A stretch of DNA of 26,261 nt from Collinsella sp. (GCA_019414565.1 DXLU01000034.1:1-26261); one strand, 5' to 3'; positions 1-10,767 are shown, counted from the stretch's first letter. The notes: generated from the sequence alone by a model not told the origin. Numbers and translations are program-made.

Positions 1-194
1 CGCGGACTTTCATGCCGGGGGCTCCCAATGTTTTTATGTCCTGCTCATATCGTCTCTGCCGGCACTTGGGGACACTCCTTGGCGCGTCAGAGCCGATTGC
101 CCGGGAACACAGGGACCATTTGGCCCTTGGCGGTCAGTCGAGGTAAACCTTTACCGCCCGCCTATATTTGCCGCTATTACACTTGACGACGGGG

Positions 195-200
195 TACAAT
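195..200 (+). promoter_or_regulatory. Candidate -10 element for nifJ (GGGG-TACAAT)
   Basis: TACAAT matches the sigma-A -10 consensus at five of six positions and is preceded by GGGG. Three other upstream regions in this window carry the same arrangement, GGG followed by TAYRAT or CATAAT. No good -35 hexamer lies at 16-18 nt spacing, so the call is tentative. Confidence 0.3.
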
Positions 201-433
201 AAACCCGCATGCGGATTTTCGTTGCGGGCGCCTCCCATCGCCGGGGCGTGCCCGGGAGCATCCGGCATGCGGCCTTTGCGGCGCTCGGTCATGTGCAAGA
301 CGGGTAGCTGGGCCTGTGGAGCGCGTGCAGCCCTCCTCGCCTCGGCATGCCTTCTCTCCACGCCATGTACCTGCTGCCAAGTCCGCCTGCCAGATGATTG
401 GAAGCAACAGCGAAAATCCCATCACGCCAACAT

Positions 434-449
434 CCCGGCGATCGCCGGG
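434..449. promoter_or_regulatory. 16-bp perfect palindrome upstream of nifJ
   Basis: CCCGGCGATCGCCGGG equals its own reverse complement and ends 32 nt before the nifJ start codon. In RNA it could form a 6-bp GC stem with a GATC loop just upstream of the ribosome site; in DNA it could be a dimer operator. Function is inferred from position only. Confidence 0.35.
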
Positions 450-481
450 GCCTGTATACCTATATGAGAGGAGAGGGGTAT

Positions 482-4021
<3,540 letters not shown>

Positions 4022-4031
4022 GTCTCCTACC

Positions 4032-4156
4032 GCAGGATCTGAGGGCTGACCTTCGCGGACGTCCTCGGACATGAAAGAACCCCCGCTGCGCACTACGTGC
4101 GGCGGGGGTTCTTTCGTCCTGCGGAGTGTCCGCGAAGGTCAGCCCTCAGATCCTGC
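4032..4156 (+). terminator. Very long nested hairpin after nifJ
   Basis: The outer arms are a perfect 29-bp inverted repeat (4032-4060 and 4128-4156). Inside lies a second perfect stem of 14 bp (4073-4086 with 4102-4115, GAAAGAACCCCCGC and complement). This is capped by a 5-bp stem, CGCAC (4089-4093) with GTGCG (4097-4101). The inner stem has A-rich and T-rich feet, so it can act as an intrinsic terminator in either direction. The outer 29-bp arms are far more than a terminator needs and suggest a palindromic repeat element or a stable 3' end. Confidence 0.75.
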
Positions 4157-4675
4157 TACGACTACGTCTTCGGATTGTGTGGGCGGATGAAGGACGTGGT
4201 TGTGGGGGCTTTTGTCCCCTTCGCTGTTTCGCGGCTTTGCCACGAAACCTCGCGCCACTTTGGAGATAGATGGGGGACTTGGCTGTTGCCGCCTTTTCGG
4301 AGCTCTTCTTTATTCCTTATGTTGGATGAAAAGCCCCTTGTTTTTGCAGGGGTGCATACTCAACTTATAAGTGCATAGAATCTCGTATAGTGCGAGTAAG
4401 ATATTGCGCTGTCCGTTTTGTGTTTAGCAGAGATGTAGTTTGCATAATCCGACATAATCCTCGCTGCATTTAAATAAAGTTGCACGTAAATGGCGTAGAT
4501 ATGTCTGAGCTGGGGTTCTGTACGCTGAGCGGATAAAAACGACCGTTCACCGTTCCGCTATTTTCAAAATGAATAAAATGAGCGATAAAGAGAATATAAA
4601 CCTTAATAAACTCGCGTATCGCACGGACGCGGGTTATTAATGGGTTGTAGGCCTTTTACAGAAAGGATTCCAGCA
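4157..4675. other. AT-rich intergenic and promoter region upstream of arcC copy 1
   Basis: About 520 bases carry no convincing gene. Base composition becomes AT-rich from about 4300, in contrast to the flanking genes, and includes runs such as TTTAAATAAAG and AATGAATAAAATGAG. This fits a promoter and operator region for the solo arcC. A TGAATAAAAT stretch resembles half of an ArgR box but has no matching second half, so I do not call an ArgR site. The last bases provide the ribosome site AGAAAGGA (4660-4667). No clear -35/-10 pair could be chosen. Confidence 0.4.
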
Positions 4676-5638
4676 ATGTCTAAGCCTCTTGGCAAGCCCG
4701 ATCGTATTGTCGTCGCCCTCGGCGGCAACGCCCTCGGCAACAACCCCGTCGAGCAGATCGAGGCCGTGAGCAACACCGCCCACGCGCTCCTCGGCCTCAT
4801 CGAGCAGGGCAACGAGATCATCATCACCCACGGCAACGGCCCGCAGGTCGGCATGATCCAGAACGCCTTCGCCGCCGCCCACGACGCCATCGGCACCCCC
4901 GAGATGCCGCTGCCCGAGTGCGGCGCCATGTCCCAGGGCTACATCGGCTACCACCTGCAGCAGGGCATCGGCCGCGAGATGCACAAGCGCTATAAGCGTT
5001 GGCACGCCGCCACCGTCGTCACCCAGATCGAGTGCGACCCCGACGACCCCGCGTTCAAGAACCCGACTAAGCCGATCGGCCCCTTCTACACCGAGGAGCA
5101 GGCCAAGGAGTTCATGGCCGAGGATCCCTCCAAGGTCTTCGTCGAGGATTCCGGCCGCGGCTGGCGTCGCGTCGTCGCCTCCCCCGATCCCAAGAAGATC
5201 GTCGAGGCCGACTCCATCCTCAACCTGCTCGACAACGAGTTCATCGTCATCGCCTGCGGTGGCGGCGGCATCCCCGTCGTCCGCGACTACGAGAACAAGG
5301 GTTGCTACAAGGGCGTTCCCGCCGTTATCGACAAGGACCTGGGCGGCGAGCTGCTGGCCGAGGACTGCGACGCCGACGTCCTGTTCCTGCTGACCGCCGT
5401 CGAGCATGTCGCCATCAACTTCGGCAAGCCCAACCAGGAGGAGCTCGAGGACCTCACCGCCGACGAGGCCGAGCGCCTGGCCGACGAGGGCCAGTTCGGC
5501 AAGGGTTCCATGGAGCCCAAGGTCCGCGCCGCCATCAAGTTCGCCCGCTCCCGCAAGGGCCGCACCTGCATCATCGGCGCCCTGGACAAGGCCGCCGAGA
5601 CCATGGCCGGCCTCTCCGGTACCCGCATCCACGAGTAG
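4676..5638 (+). CDS. arcC: Carbamate kinase, copy 1
   Basis: This 320-residue amino-acid-kinase-fold enzyme transfers phosphate from carbamoyl phosphate to ADP, giving ATP, CO2 and ammonia. It is the energy-yielding last step of the ADI pathway. Family signatures visible are VVALGGNALGN near the N terminus, THGNGPQVG, PLPECGAMSQGYIGYHLQQ, CGGGGIPVV, and AVIDKDLGGE followed by LLTAVEHV. ATG 4676 is chosen because AGAAAGGA lies 8 nt upstream and the protein begins MSKPLGKPDRIVVALGG; an in-frame ATG at 4640 would add 12 residues with no family match. It stands alone with its own long upstream region and its own terminator. From codon 7 to past the terminator it is virtually identical to the second arcC at 11799-12761; the first six codons differ. 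This suggests independent control of two copies of the same enzyme. Confidence 0.96.
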   Translation: MSKPLGKPDRIVVALGGNALGNNPVEQIEAVSNTAHALLGLIEQGNEIIITHGNGPQVGMIQNAFAAAHDAIGTPEMPLPECGAMSQGYIGYHLQQGIGREMHKRYKRWHAATVVTQIECDPDDPAFKNPTKPIGPFYTEEQAKEFMAEDPSKVFVEDSGRGWRRVVASPDPKKIVEADSILNLLDNEFIVIACGGGGIPVVRDYENKGCYKGVPAVIDKDLGGELLAEDCDADVLFLLTAVEHVAINFGKPNQEELEDLTADEAERLADEGQFGKGSMEPKVRAAIKFARSRKGRTCIIGALDKAAETMAGLSGTRIHE

Positions 5639-5741
5639 TCCCTACTCCGTTGCCTCTCTCGTGGGCGCCAGGCAAAGCGCCCACAGACTAGCCTCTCTTC
5701 ATGAGCCCCGCAGCCCGCTCCGGCTGCGGGGCTTTTGCTGT
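4694..5741 (+). repeat. 1,048-bp direct repeat, copy A (arcC body plus terminator)
   Basis: The DNA from codon 7 of arcC copy 1 to just beyond its terminator matches 11817-12864 at a constant offset of 7,123 with no gaps. The only difference I find is position 5725 (T) against 12848 (C), in the terminator stem. Translations in several frames are identical across the tract, which supports nucleotide identity. Outside it, similarity stops abruptly on both sides. Confidence 0.92.
5661..5740 (+). terminator. Terminator of arcC copy 1, two hairpins
   Basis: A first stem pairs GTGGGCGC (5661-5668) with GCGCCCAC (5677-5684). A second, perfect 12-bp stem pairs AGCCCCGCAGCC (5704-5715) with GGCTGCGGGGCT (5722-5733), has a 6-nt loop, and runs into TTTTG. 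The second is a standard intrinsic terminator. It lies between convergent genes. Confidence 0.85.
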
Positions 5742-5763
5742 AATAAGTACTACTTTCTAGTGA

Positions 5764-6414
5764 TTATTCGCCCAGGTCATGGGAGGCTTGAAACCAAACA
5801 ATGACGCCGAGGATTCTAATCCTGCGCTTGTCGAGCACAATGTCGGGCTCGGCCGTGCGGTAAGAGTGTGACGAAAGCATTATCGAATTTGTGCCGACGC
5901 TGTAGCGCCTGATCACCATTCTCGAATTGTCTGCAATTGCCAACACCGTACAGCCATTCCATGGCTTTTTATTAGGATCGACAAGCAGGAGCGAGCCGAT
6001 TGGATAGCATTTCGACATGGCTGAGGTGTCCATTTGGACAAAGAAGCAGTTGGGATGCCGGGCGAGTAGCGAGGGGGGCGATGGTACCGTTCCCGTCCGT
6101 TTAAGGCCTGTTCTGCCGCTGCTCATCGCGATCTTAAACGCATCGCACATTTCGCTCGGCTGGCAGTTTTCCTCTGGCCTACTTTTCTTGGGAAACTCAT
6201 TCTGTGCTGCAAGACCTGCGGCCTCTGAGGTCAGGTCGTCAGGCTGCAGGTTAAACACCGAAGTTATTGTTTGCAGCGTCGATTGACGTATCGCCGACCG
6301 GCCCTTTTCCCAGCGGCATACGGTCTCCTTGGAGACGCCGATGAGCTTTGCAAACTCCTCTTGCGTGAGGGAGCTCTTCTTTCGAAGGACCTTGATGTTC
6401 TCTCCGACCCCCAT
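5764..6414 (-). CDS. XRE-type HTH regulator with a degenerate S24/LexA-like C-terminal domain
   Basis: This 216-residue protein has an N-terminal helix-turn-helix (about residues 5-60; L16-TQEEFAKLIGVSKETVCRWEKG). A linker of about 60 residues follows, then a LexA/cI-like S24 fold (about 121-216). In active S24 proteins the catalytic serine sits in a G-x-SM motif; here the aligned stretch is S131-A132-M133, so the serine before Met appears to be Ala. The expected catalytic lysine region reads MVIRRYS, with Arg169/170. That points to a sensor or dimerisation domain rather than self-cleavage (inference). Its ATG lies 2 nt after the stop of the upstream ADI paralogue on the same strand, so the two are probably translationally coupled. 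I infer it regulates the ADI cluster and perhaps itself. Confidence 0.85.
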   Translation of the reverse strand: MGVGENIKVLRKKSSLTQEEFAKLIGVSKETVCRWEKGRSAIRQSTLQTITSVFNLQPDDLTSEAAGLAAQNEFPKKSRPEENCQPSEMCDAFKIAMSSGRTGLKRTGTVPSPPSLLARHPNCFFVQMDTSAMSKCYPIGSLLLVDPNKKPWNGCTVLAIADNSRMVIRRYSVGTNSIMLSSHSYRTAEPDIVLDKRRIRILGVIVWFQASHDLGE

Positions 6415-6416
6415 GG

Positions 6417-7667
6417 CTAGATTGAGCGGGCCAAGGGGAGACAGAGGCAGTCGGGCCCGCCAAAGCCGCTTGTGAGTTCAAAGATCGATATGGGCACGAG
6501 TTCTATCCCGGCCTGTTCGAGGGCGGCGTTGGTCTCGGTGTTCTCCCCGTAAACGCAGACCTTTCCGGGCTTAAGGCAGAGTGTGCTCGCGGCATTGTTG
6601 GCCCTTTCGCGCTCGGCGGCAGCGGGGTTCGATCCGCCGCAGAGGATAAACCTCAGACTATTTGAGCCAAGTGCCATCCCAATCGCCTCGCGGATCCCTC
6701 CCTCGACGATTGCGGCACGGGTCGTCCACTCGCGTCTCCCTCGCGTGATTCGGTAGACTTCTGCCTCCTCCAGCAAAGTTCGATCGATGAGGAACGTATC
6801 GTAGTCGACACGGCTGAAATAGGTGTCTAAGTGAATGCAGAGTTCGTCATAGGGGACCTTGATCGCCCAGACAGATTCGATGGTCGAGTCCTTATTCCAC
6901 AGCACCTCTCGTGCCAACGAGTCTATGGCCAGGGGCTCGGTGCGCTGCGAGATGCCGATAGCTACGTTTTCACTGTTTAGGTTGTGAACGTCGCCGCCTT
7001 CGAGATGATATGTAGATTCGTGCTTGAAAAACTGCGGCGTTCCCATAAAGGCCGGATGGTAGTTAAAAATCGTCTGGTAGGCGATGACCTCGCGGTTTCG
7101 TTCTGGCCAGTACATGTGATTGAGTGTTGCGCCGCTTCCTATGACGCTTACCGGGTCACGCGTGAACCACATAGTGTTAAGCGGGTTTACGAGAAGGTCC
7201 TCGGGGAGGTAAGCGTCTCCAGTCAGTGCCGCGAGACTATGCGCCTCCCTCTCGGTATCAAAGACCTGGCCGTAGCGAATGCCTTTGATGGCTGTTTGGA
7301 CAAGGTCGAGAGAGCTTTTGGCGCCCTCGAGAAGATCGCGTATGGCCGATTGAAGCTCGATCCCCCCGACTCCGCACTCGGAGATATATAGGTCGATAAA
7401 AGACTGGCGGGCCCGGTTCGACTGATCGAGGGCTTCGATGAGCAAATCCTCGACATAGAAGAGCTCCACGCCCTCGTTCTTTAGGATGTCCGAATAGGAG
7501 CGATGCTCTGCCAGCGCTTTTTCGAGGTCAAAGGAGCTGTTTGAGGGGCGCAGCGTAAACACCTGGTTGAATTGTCCGTCTGGATAGTTGCGCGTTTCGT
7601 TGCCGGGGCAGTGCAGGAGGGCTTTCTGAAGCTTTCCTATTTCATTTTGGACCTGGAGAGCAGACAT
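6417..7667 (-). CDS. arcA: Divergent arginine deiminase paralogue
   Basis: This 416-residue protein has the ADI fold of the guanidino-modifying enzyme superfamily. ADI hydrolyses arginine to citrulline and ammonia. The catalytic set is present by motif: D171 (FTRDPVSV), E223 (HLEGGD), H279 and D281 (CIHLDT), and C407 near the C terminus. It differs from the canonical copy at 9437-10681. The segment before the catalytic Cys is G401-FGGPD-C407, where the other copy has GRGGPR-C; the Arg seen in active ADIs is Phe402. The N-terminal LHRPG motif reads LHCPG. Codon bias is weaker than in the neighbouring arc genes. GAGG lies upstream of the ATG at 7667. It is probably cotranscribed with the downstream regulator and diverges from the carrier gene. 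Its substrate could be arginine or another guanidino compound, or it may serve as a sensor; the sequence cannot decide. Confidence 0.85.
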   Translation of the reverse strand: MSALQVQNEIGKLQKALLHCPGNETRNYPDGQFNQVFTLRPSNSSFDLEKALAEHRSYSDILKNEGVELFYVEDLLIEALDQSNRARQSFIDLYISECGVGGIELQSAIRDLLEGAKSSLDLVQTAIKGIRYGQVFDTEREAHSLAALTGDAYLPEDLLVNPLNTMWFTRDPVSVIGSGATLNHMYWPERNREVIAYQTIFNYHPAFMGTPQFFKHESTYHLEGGDVHNLNSENVAIGISQRTEPLAIDSLAREVLWNKDSTIESVWAIKVPYDELCIHLDTYFSRVDYDTFLIDRTLLEEAEVYRITRGRREWTTRAAIVEGGIREAIGMALGSNSLRFILCGGSNPAAAERERANNAASTLCLKPGKVCVYGENTETNAALEQAGIELVPISIFELTSGFGGPDCLCLPLARSI

Positions 7668-7945
7668 GAATCCTCGTTCCGGATGTAGCGTTATCTCGAC
7701 TCTTATAGTGACATATTTTTAAATCATTTCATCTTTTGTCATAAATTGAGTATTCATAGATGCTTTTCAAGACAAGGAATTGACATTAAATATCAATCCA
7801 AAGCAATAATTGATAAATAACGTCAAGTAGAAAACCGTTTATAGCGAAAACCAGCGCGCTGGTGGACGAAAAGCACGCGGGGGATGCGGCTGATGAAAAA
7901 ATCAAATCGCCGGCAGAGGTTACACCAACGAATTAAGGAGGGGAA
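7668..7945. promoter_or_regulatory. Divergent AT-rich promoter region between the ADI paralogue and the carrier
   Basis: This 278-bp AT-rich spacer must serve both the minus-strand arcA-regulator pair and the plus-strand carrier-arcA-arcB-arcC operon. It contains two 17-bp dyads of the form TTGAY-N7-RTCAA (7780-7796 and 7810-7826) and a 14-bp perfect palindrome at 7850-7863. The ribosome site AAGGAGGGG is at 7935-7943. I could not pick a convincing -35/-10 pair in either direction. Confidence 0.6.
7780..7826. promoter_or_regulatory. Paired operator-like dyads TTGAY-N7-RTCAA
   Basis: Site 1 is TTGAC-N7-ATCAA at 7780-7796 and site 2 is TTGAT-N7-GTCAA at 7810-7826. Their centres are 30 bp apart, about three helical turns, so two dimers would bind the same DNA face. 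The nearby XRE regulator is the obvious candidate ligand, but that is inference from position. The half-sites resemble Crp/Fnr halves, yet the spacer is 7 rather than 4, so I do not call Crp/Fnr sites. Confidence 0.5.
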
Positions 7946-9382
7946 ATGGCAGAGACAGAGAAGAAGCGCGGTATCCGCGTCCCCCATGTATACACCATCA
8001 TCCTTGCTTTAATGGCTATTTTTGCGGTTATGACCTGGTTGGTTCCTTCGGGATCGTTTGAACGTCAGGAAGTTAACGGTCGCGAGGTTACGGTCGCGGG
8101 TACTTATGAACCCATCGACAAGGTCTATACCGATGAGGACGGCAACGAGGTCGATCTTCGTCAAGGTGTTTTTGATGTTTTGGAAGCCCCTGCGGTCGGT
8201 ATCCAGCAGGCCGTGGAGGTTGTTGCGTTCATCCTGATTGTGGGAGGTTCGTTCCAGGTCATCACTGCGACGGGTGCGATTACGAGCGGCGTGGCGCGTG
8301 TCGTCAAGAAGTTCAAGAGTAAAGACGTTCTCATCATCCCGATCTTGATGATCCTTTTCGCTCTGGGTGGAAGCACCTTTGGCATGGCTGAGGAAACGCT
8401 CCCGTTCTTCGCAATCCTCATGCCAATCATGATGGCCATGGGCTTCGACTCCATCACAGCGTTTATGACGGTATTTGTAGGTGCTCGAATCGGCTATATC
8501 GCTTCGACTGTCAACCCGTTCAACGTCCTGATCGCTCAGGGAATCCTGGGTATCCAGGGCAATCCCCAGCTTTGGCTGCGCATGATCGCGCTCGTGGTCC
8601 TTACGACCATTGGCGTCGCTTGGGTCATGGTGTACGCCCTCAAGGTCAAGAAGAACCCCGAATCCTCCCTCGCATACCATGACGACATCAAGAAGCGCGA
8701 GGAGTTCGGCGCCGACGGGAACCTTCTCGAAAGTGAGTTCACCGGCAGGCAGAAGGCCGTCATGGCCATCTTTGTGCTCGGCCTCGTTGCAATCATCTGG
8801 GGACTCGTGACCCAGGGCTGGTACATGAACGAGATCTCTGCCATCTTCCTGGCTATGGCCCTTCTTGCCGGTGTCGTTTCCGGCATGAATGAGAAGGAGA
8901 TCGCCGGTGAGTTCGTCAAGGGTATCGCGGATTTCGCCTTCTCCGCCATTGTGGTCGGCCTTGCACGCGGCATCCTTGTGATTGCGAATGACGGCATGAT
9001 CATCGACACGATCCTCAACACGCTTGCAACGGCTCTTGCCGGCGTTCCCCCGGTTGTGTTCACGAGCATTCTCTATGTGATCGACAACCTGCTCTCGATC
9101 CTCGTTCCGAGCTCTTCGGGTATTGCGGCGCTTACGATCCCCATCTTTGGACCCCTCGTCGAGCTCATGGGCCTTAATCCCGAGGCCGCTGTGACGGGTC
9201 TCTCCATGGGCAGCGCGGCCATGTCGCTTATCTCGCCCACGAGCGCCATGCTCGTTGCCGGACTCGGCGTGTGCAAGATCCCCCTTGGTCAGTGGTGGAA
9301 GGTCGCGTGGAAGTTCTTCGTGGTCGTTAGCATCGTCTGCTTGGCATTTACCGCCGTGTCGGGTCTTATCCCCCTAGCGTAG
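7946..9382 (+). CDS. arcD: YfcC-family membrane carrier, likely arginine/ornithine exchanger
   Basis: This 478-residue polytopic membrane protein belongs to the YfcC/DcuC-like family. Members in ADI operons of several Firmicutes act as arginine:ornithine antiporters. A short basic N terminus precedes a first membrane segment at about residues 15-33. An extracytoplasmic segment follows (about 35-80, with WLVPSGSFERQEVNGREVTVAGTY split across it), then many hydrophobic helices. A charged cytoplasmic loop (about 233-262, KVKKNPESSLAYHDDIKKRE) divides two halves. The conserved FGMAEE and VPSSSG stretches are present. ATG 7946 follows a strong AAGGAGGGG site. It heads a four-gene operon with arcA, arcB and arcC copy 2, which is the basis for the substrate assignment; the family alone would also allow other amino acids or dicarboxylates. 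Confidence 0.85.
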   Translation: MAETEKKRGIRVPHVYTIILALMAIFAVMTWLVPSGSFERQEVNGREVTVAGTYEPIDKVYTDEDGNEVDLRQGVFDVLEAPAVGIQQAVEVVAFILIVGGSFQVITATGAITSGVARVVKKFKSKDVLIIPILMILFALGGSTFGMAEETLPFFAILMPIMMAMGFDSITAFMTVFVGARIGYIASTVNPFNVLIAQGILGIQGNPQLWLRMIALVVLTTIGVAWVMVYALKVKKNPESSLAYHDDIKKREEFGADGNLLESEFTGRQKAVMAIFVLGLVAIIWGLVTQGWYMNEISAIFLAMALLAGVVSGMNEKEIAGEFVKGIADFAFSAIVVGLARGILVIANDGMIIDTILNTLATALAGVPPVVFTSILYVIDNLLSILVPSSSGIAALTIPIFGPLVELMGLNPEAAVTGLSMGSAAMSLISPTSAMLVAGLGVCKIPLGQWWKVAWKFFVVVSIVCLAFTAVSGLIPLA

Positions 9383-9436
9383 CCCATAAGGTTTTTTTGA
9401 AATCAATTAATCGGTCATCAAAAGAAAGGACGAAAA

Positions 9437-10681
9437 ATGAGTAAGGGACTGAACGTCCACAGCGAAATCGGTGCTCTCAAGAAAGTTTGCGTGCATCGTC
9501 CCGGTATGGACCTGGTCAACATGAAGGCAGAGGACTTCGATCGCGTCTGGATCCACGACGCCTTCTATCTGGACTATGCCCAGAAGGAGCACGACCAATT
9601 TACCGATCTGCTTCGCGGCGCCGGAGCCGAGGTCGTCTACATGGAGGAGCTGCTCGCTGAGACGTTTGACAAAGTCGAGGGCACTCGCGCAGAGTTCATG
9701 ACGAAGTTCATGGGTGAGTCCGGCATCTCCAACGCGGCCCTTCGCCAGGCCGTTGTCGAGAAGCTTGATTCGATTAAGGACAACAAGGAGTTTGTCCTTG
9801 CTGCCATGGGCGGCCTCTACGTTCGCGACCTCGAGATCCCCAAGGTTGGCGGTTCTCTTGCCAGTATGGACGGCGAGGAGTTGAAGGCTGACGATATGGT
9901 GCTGTTCCCCATGCCGGCCTCGTATTTCTCCCGTGACCCTCTGGCTGTCGTGGGCAAGGGCGCTACCATGAACCGCATGTACTGGAATCAGCGCAACCGC
10001 GAGGTAATCTTCTACGAAACGGTGCTGCGCAACCATCCCGATTACGCCGGTAGCCCCATCTGGTACGACCACAACAGCGAGTGGCATATCGAGGGCGGCG
10101 ATATCCTCAACATCAACGCCAAGACGCTCGCCATCGGTATTTCCGAGCGCACCCAGACTGCGGCCATCGATGAGCTCGCCAAGAATATGTTCTGGGGTTC
10201 CGATGAGGCCGAGATCGAGAACATCTATGCCATCAAGATCCCGCACGGCTACGCCTACATGCACCTCGACACCGTCTGCACGCAGGTCGATCGCGATAAG
10301 TTCACGGTCTATCCCGGCATCTACCAGACGCTTCGTGCCTACCGCCTGACCAAGGGCGATGCAGAGGGGGAGGTGCATATCGAGGAACTCGAGGGCACCC
10401 TGCAGCATATCCTCGAGCTTGCGACGGGTATGGACCATATCACCATGATTGAGTGCGGTGGCGGCGATCCGATCGAGGCCTCCCGTGAGCAGTGGAACGA
10501 TGGTTCCAACACTCTTGCGGTCGCACCGGGCAAGGTCTGCGTGTATGAGCGCAACGTTGTCACCAACGATGCTCTTTACAAGGCTGGCGTCGAGCTGCTC
10601 GTCGCTCCCTCCGAGGAGCTTTCTCGCGGTCGTGGCGGCCCGCGCTGCATGACCATGCCGTTCTGGCGTGAGGAAATCTAG
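9437..10681 (+). CDS. arcA: Arginine deiminase, canonical copy
   Basis: This 414-residue cytoplasmic enzyme hydrolyses arginine to citrulline and ammonia, the first step of the ADI pathway. Motif positions are R21-PG (VHRPG), D167 (FSRDPLAV), E219 (WHIEGGD), H276 and D278 (MHLDT), and catalytic C404 within R397-GRGGPRCMTMP. R399 occupies the position of the mobile active-site Arg of characterised ADIs. One difference from many ADIs is PMPASYFSRD where PMPNLYFTRD is common, so an Asn that helps hold the substrate may be Ala here (from memory of the family). AAAGAAAGGA precedes the ATG. It follows the carrier by 54 bp and precedes arcB by 86 bp. Codon bias is strong, unlike the paralogue at 6417-7667. 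Confidence 0.95.
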   Translation: MSKGLNVHSEIGALKKVCVHRPGMDLVNMKAEDFDRVWIHDAFYLDYAQKEHDQFTDLLRGAGAEVVYMEELLAETFDKVEGTRAEFMTKFMGESGISNAALRQAVVEKLDSIKDNKEFVLAAMGGLYVRDLEIPKVGGSLASMDGEELKADDMVLFPMPASYFSRDPLAVVGKGATMNRMYWNQRNREVIFYETVLRNHPDYAGSPIWYDHNSEWHIEGGDILNINAKTLAIGISERTQTAAIDELAKNMFWGSDEAEIENIYAIKIPHGYAYMHLDTVCTQVDRDKFTVYPGIYQTLRAYRLTKGDAEGEVHIEELEGTLQHILELATGMDHITMIECGGGDPIEASREQWNDGSNTLAVAPGKVCVYERNVVTNDALYKAGVELLVAPSEELSRGRGGPRCMTMPFWREEI

Positions 10682-10697
10682 TCAGCGTTAGCGTATC

Positions 10698-10727
10698 TGG
10701 GCGGCGCGTGTGCGTCTGCGCCGCCCA
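10698..10727 (+). other. Intercistronic GC hairpin between arcA and arcB
   Basis: TGGGCGGCGC (10698-10707) pairs perfectly with GCGCCGCCCA (10718-10727) around a 10-nt loop. No U tract follows, so it is probably not a full terminator. It may protect or set processing of the arcA part of the operon mRNA (inference). Confidence 0.55.
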
Positions 10728-10767
10728 TCCCTCCTTGTGTGTTCCAACAATCGAAAGGACTCAAATC

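Larger units (their letters stand above)
1..481. other. Gene-free leader upstream of nifJ
   Basis: I see no convincing gene here; the short open frames overlap one another on both strands and lack good ribosome sites. Visible elements are a possible -10 hexamer TACAAT at 195-200, preceded directly by GGGG, and a perfect 16-bp palindrome at 434-449 (CCCGGCGATCGCCGGG). The ribosome site GAGGAGAGGGG follows just before the nifJ ATG at 482. If the -10 is real, the nifJ mRNA has an untranslated leader of about 275 nt, long for a metabolic gene. I recognise no known riboswitch in it. Confidence 0.5.

Noticed and set aside
168..467. 99-codon frame in the nifJ leader
   Set aside because: Cys- and Ala-rich translation without family match or ribosome site; competing frames overlap it.
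4561..4600. Possible ArgR box upstream of arcC copy 1 (TGAATAAAAT)
   Set aside because: Only half of the expected inverted box is present and no ArgR gene lies nearby.
4637..5632. 331-codon antisense frame over arcC, repeated at 11772-12755
   Set aside because: Mirror of the carbamate kinase codon pattern; its repetition simply reflects the duplicated DNA.
6417..7667. Divergent arcA as a pseudogene
   Set aside because: The frame is intact at normal length, catalytic residues are kept and a ribosome site is present; altered residues suggest divergence rather than decay.
7780..7826. Crp/Fnr sites
   Set aside because: The TTGAY and RTCAA halves are separated by 7 nt instead of the 4 nt of Crp/Fnr sites, so they are described as unassigned dyads.
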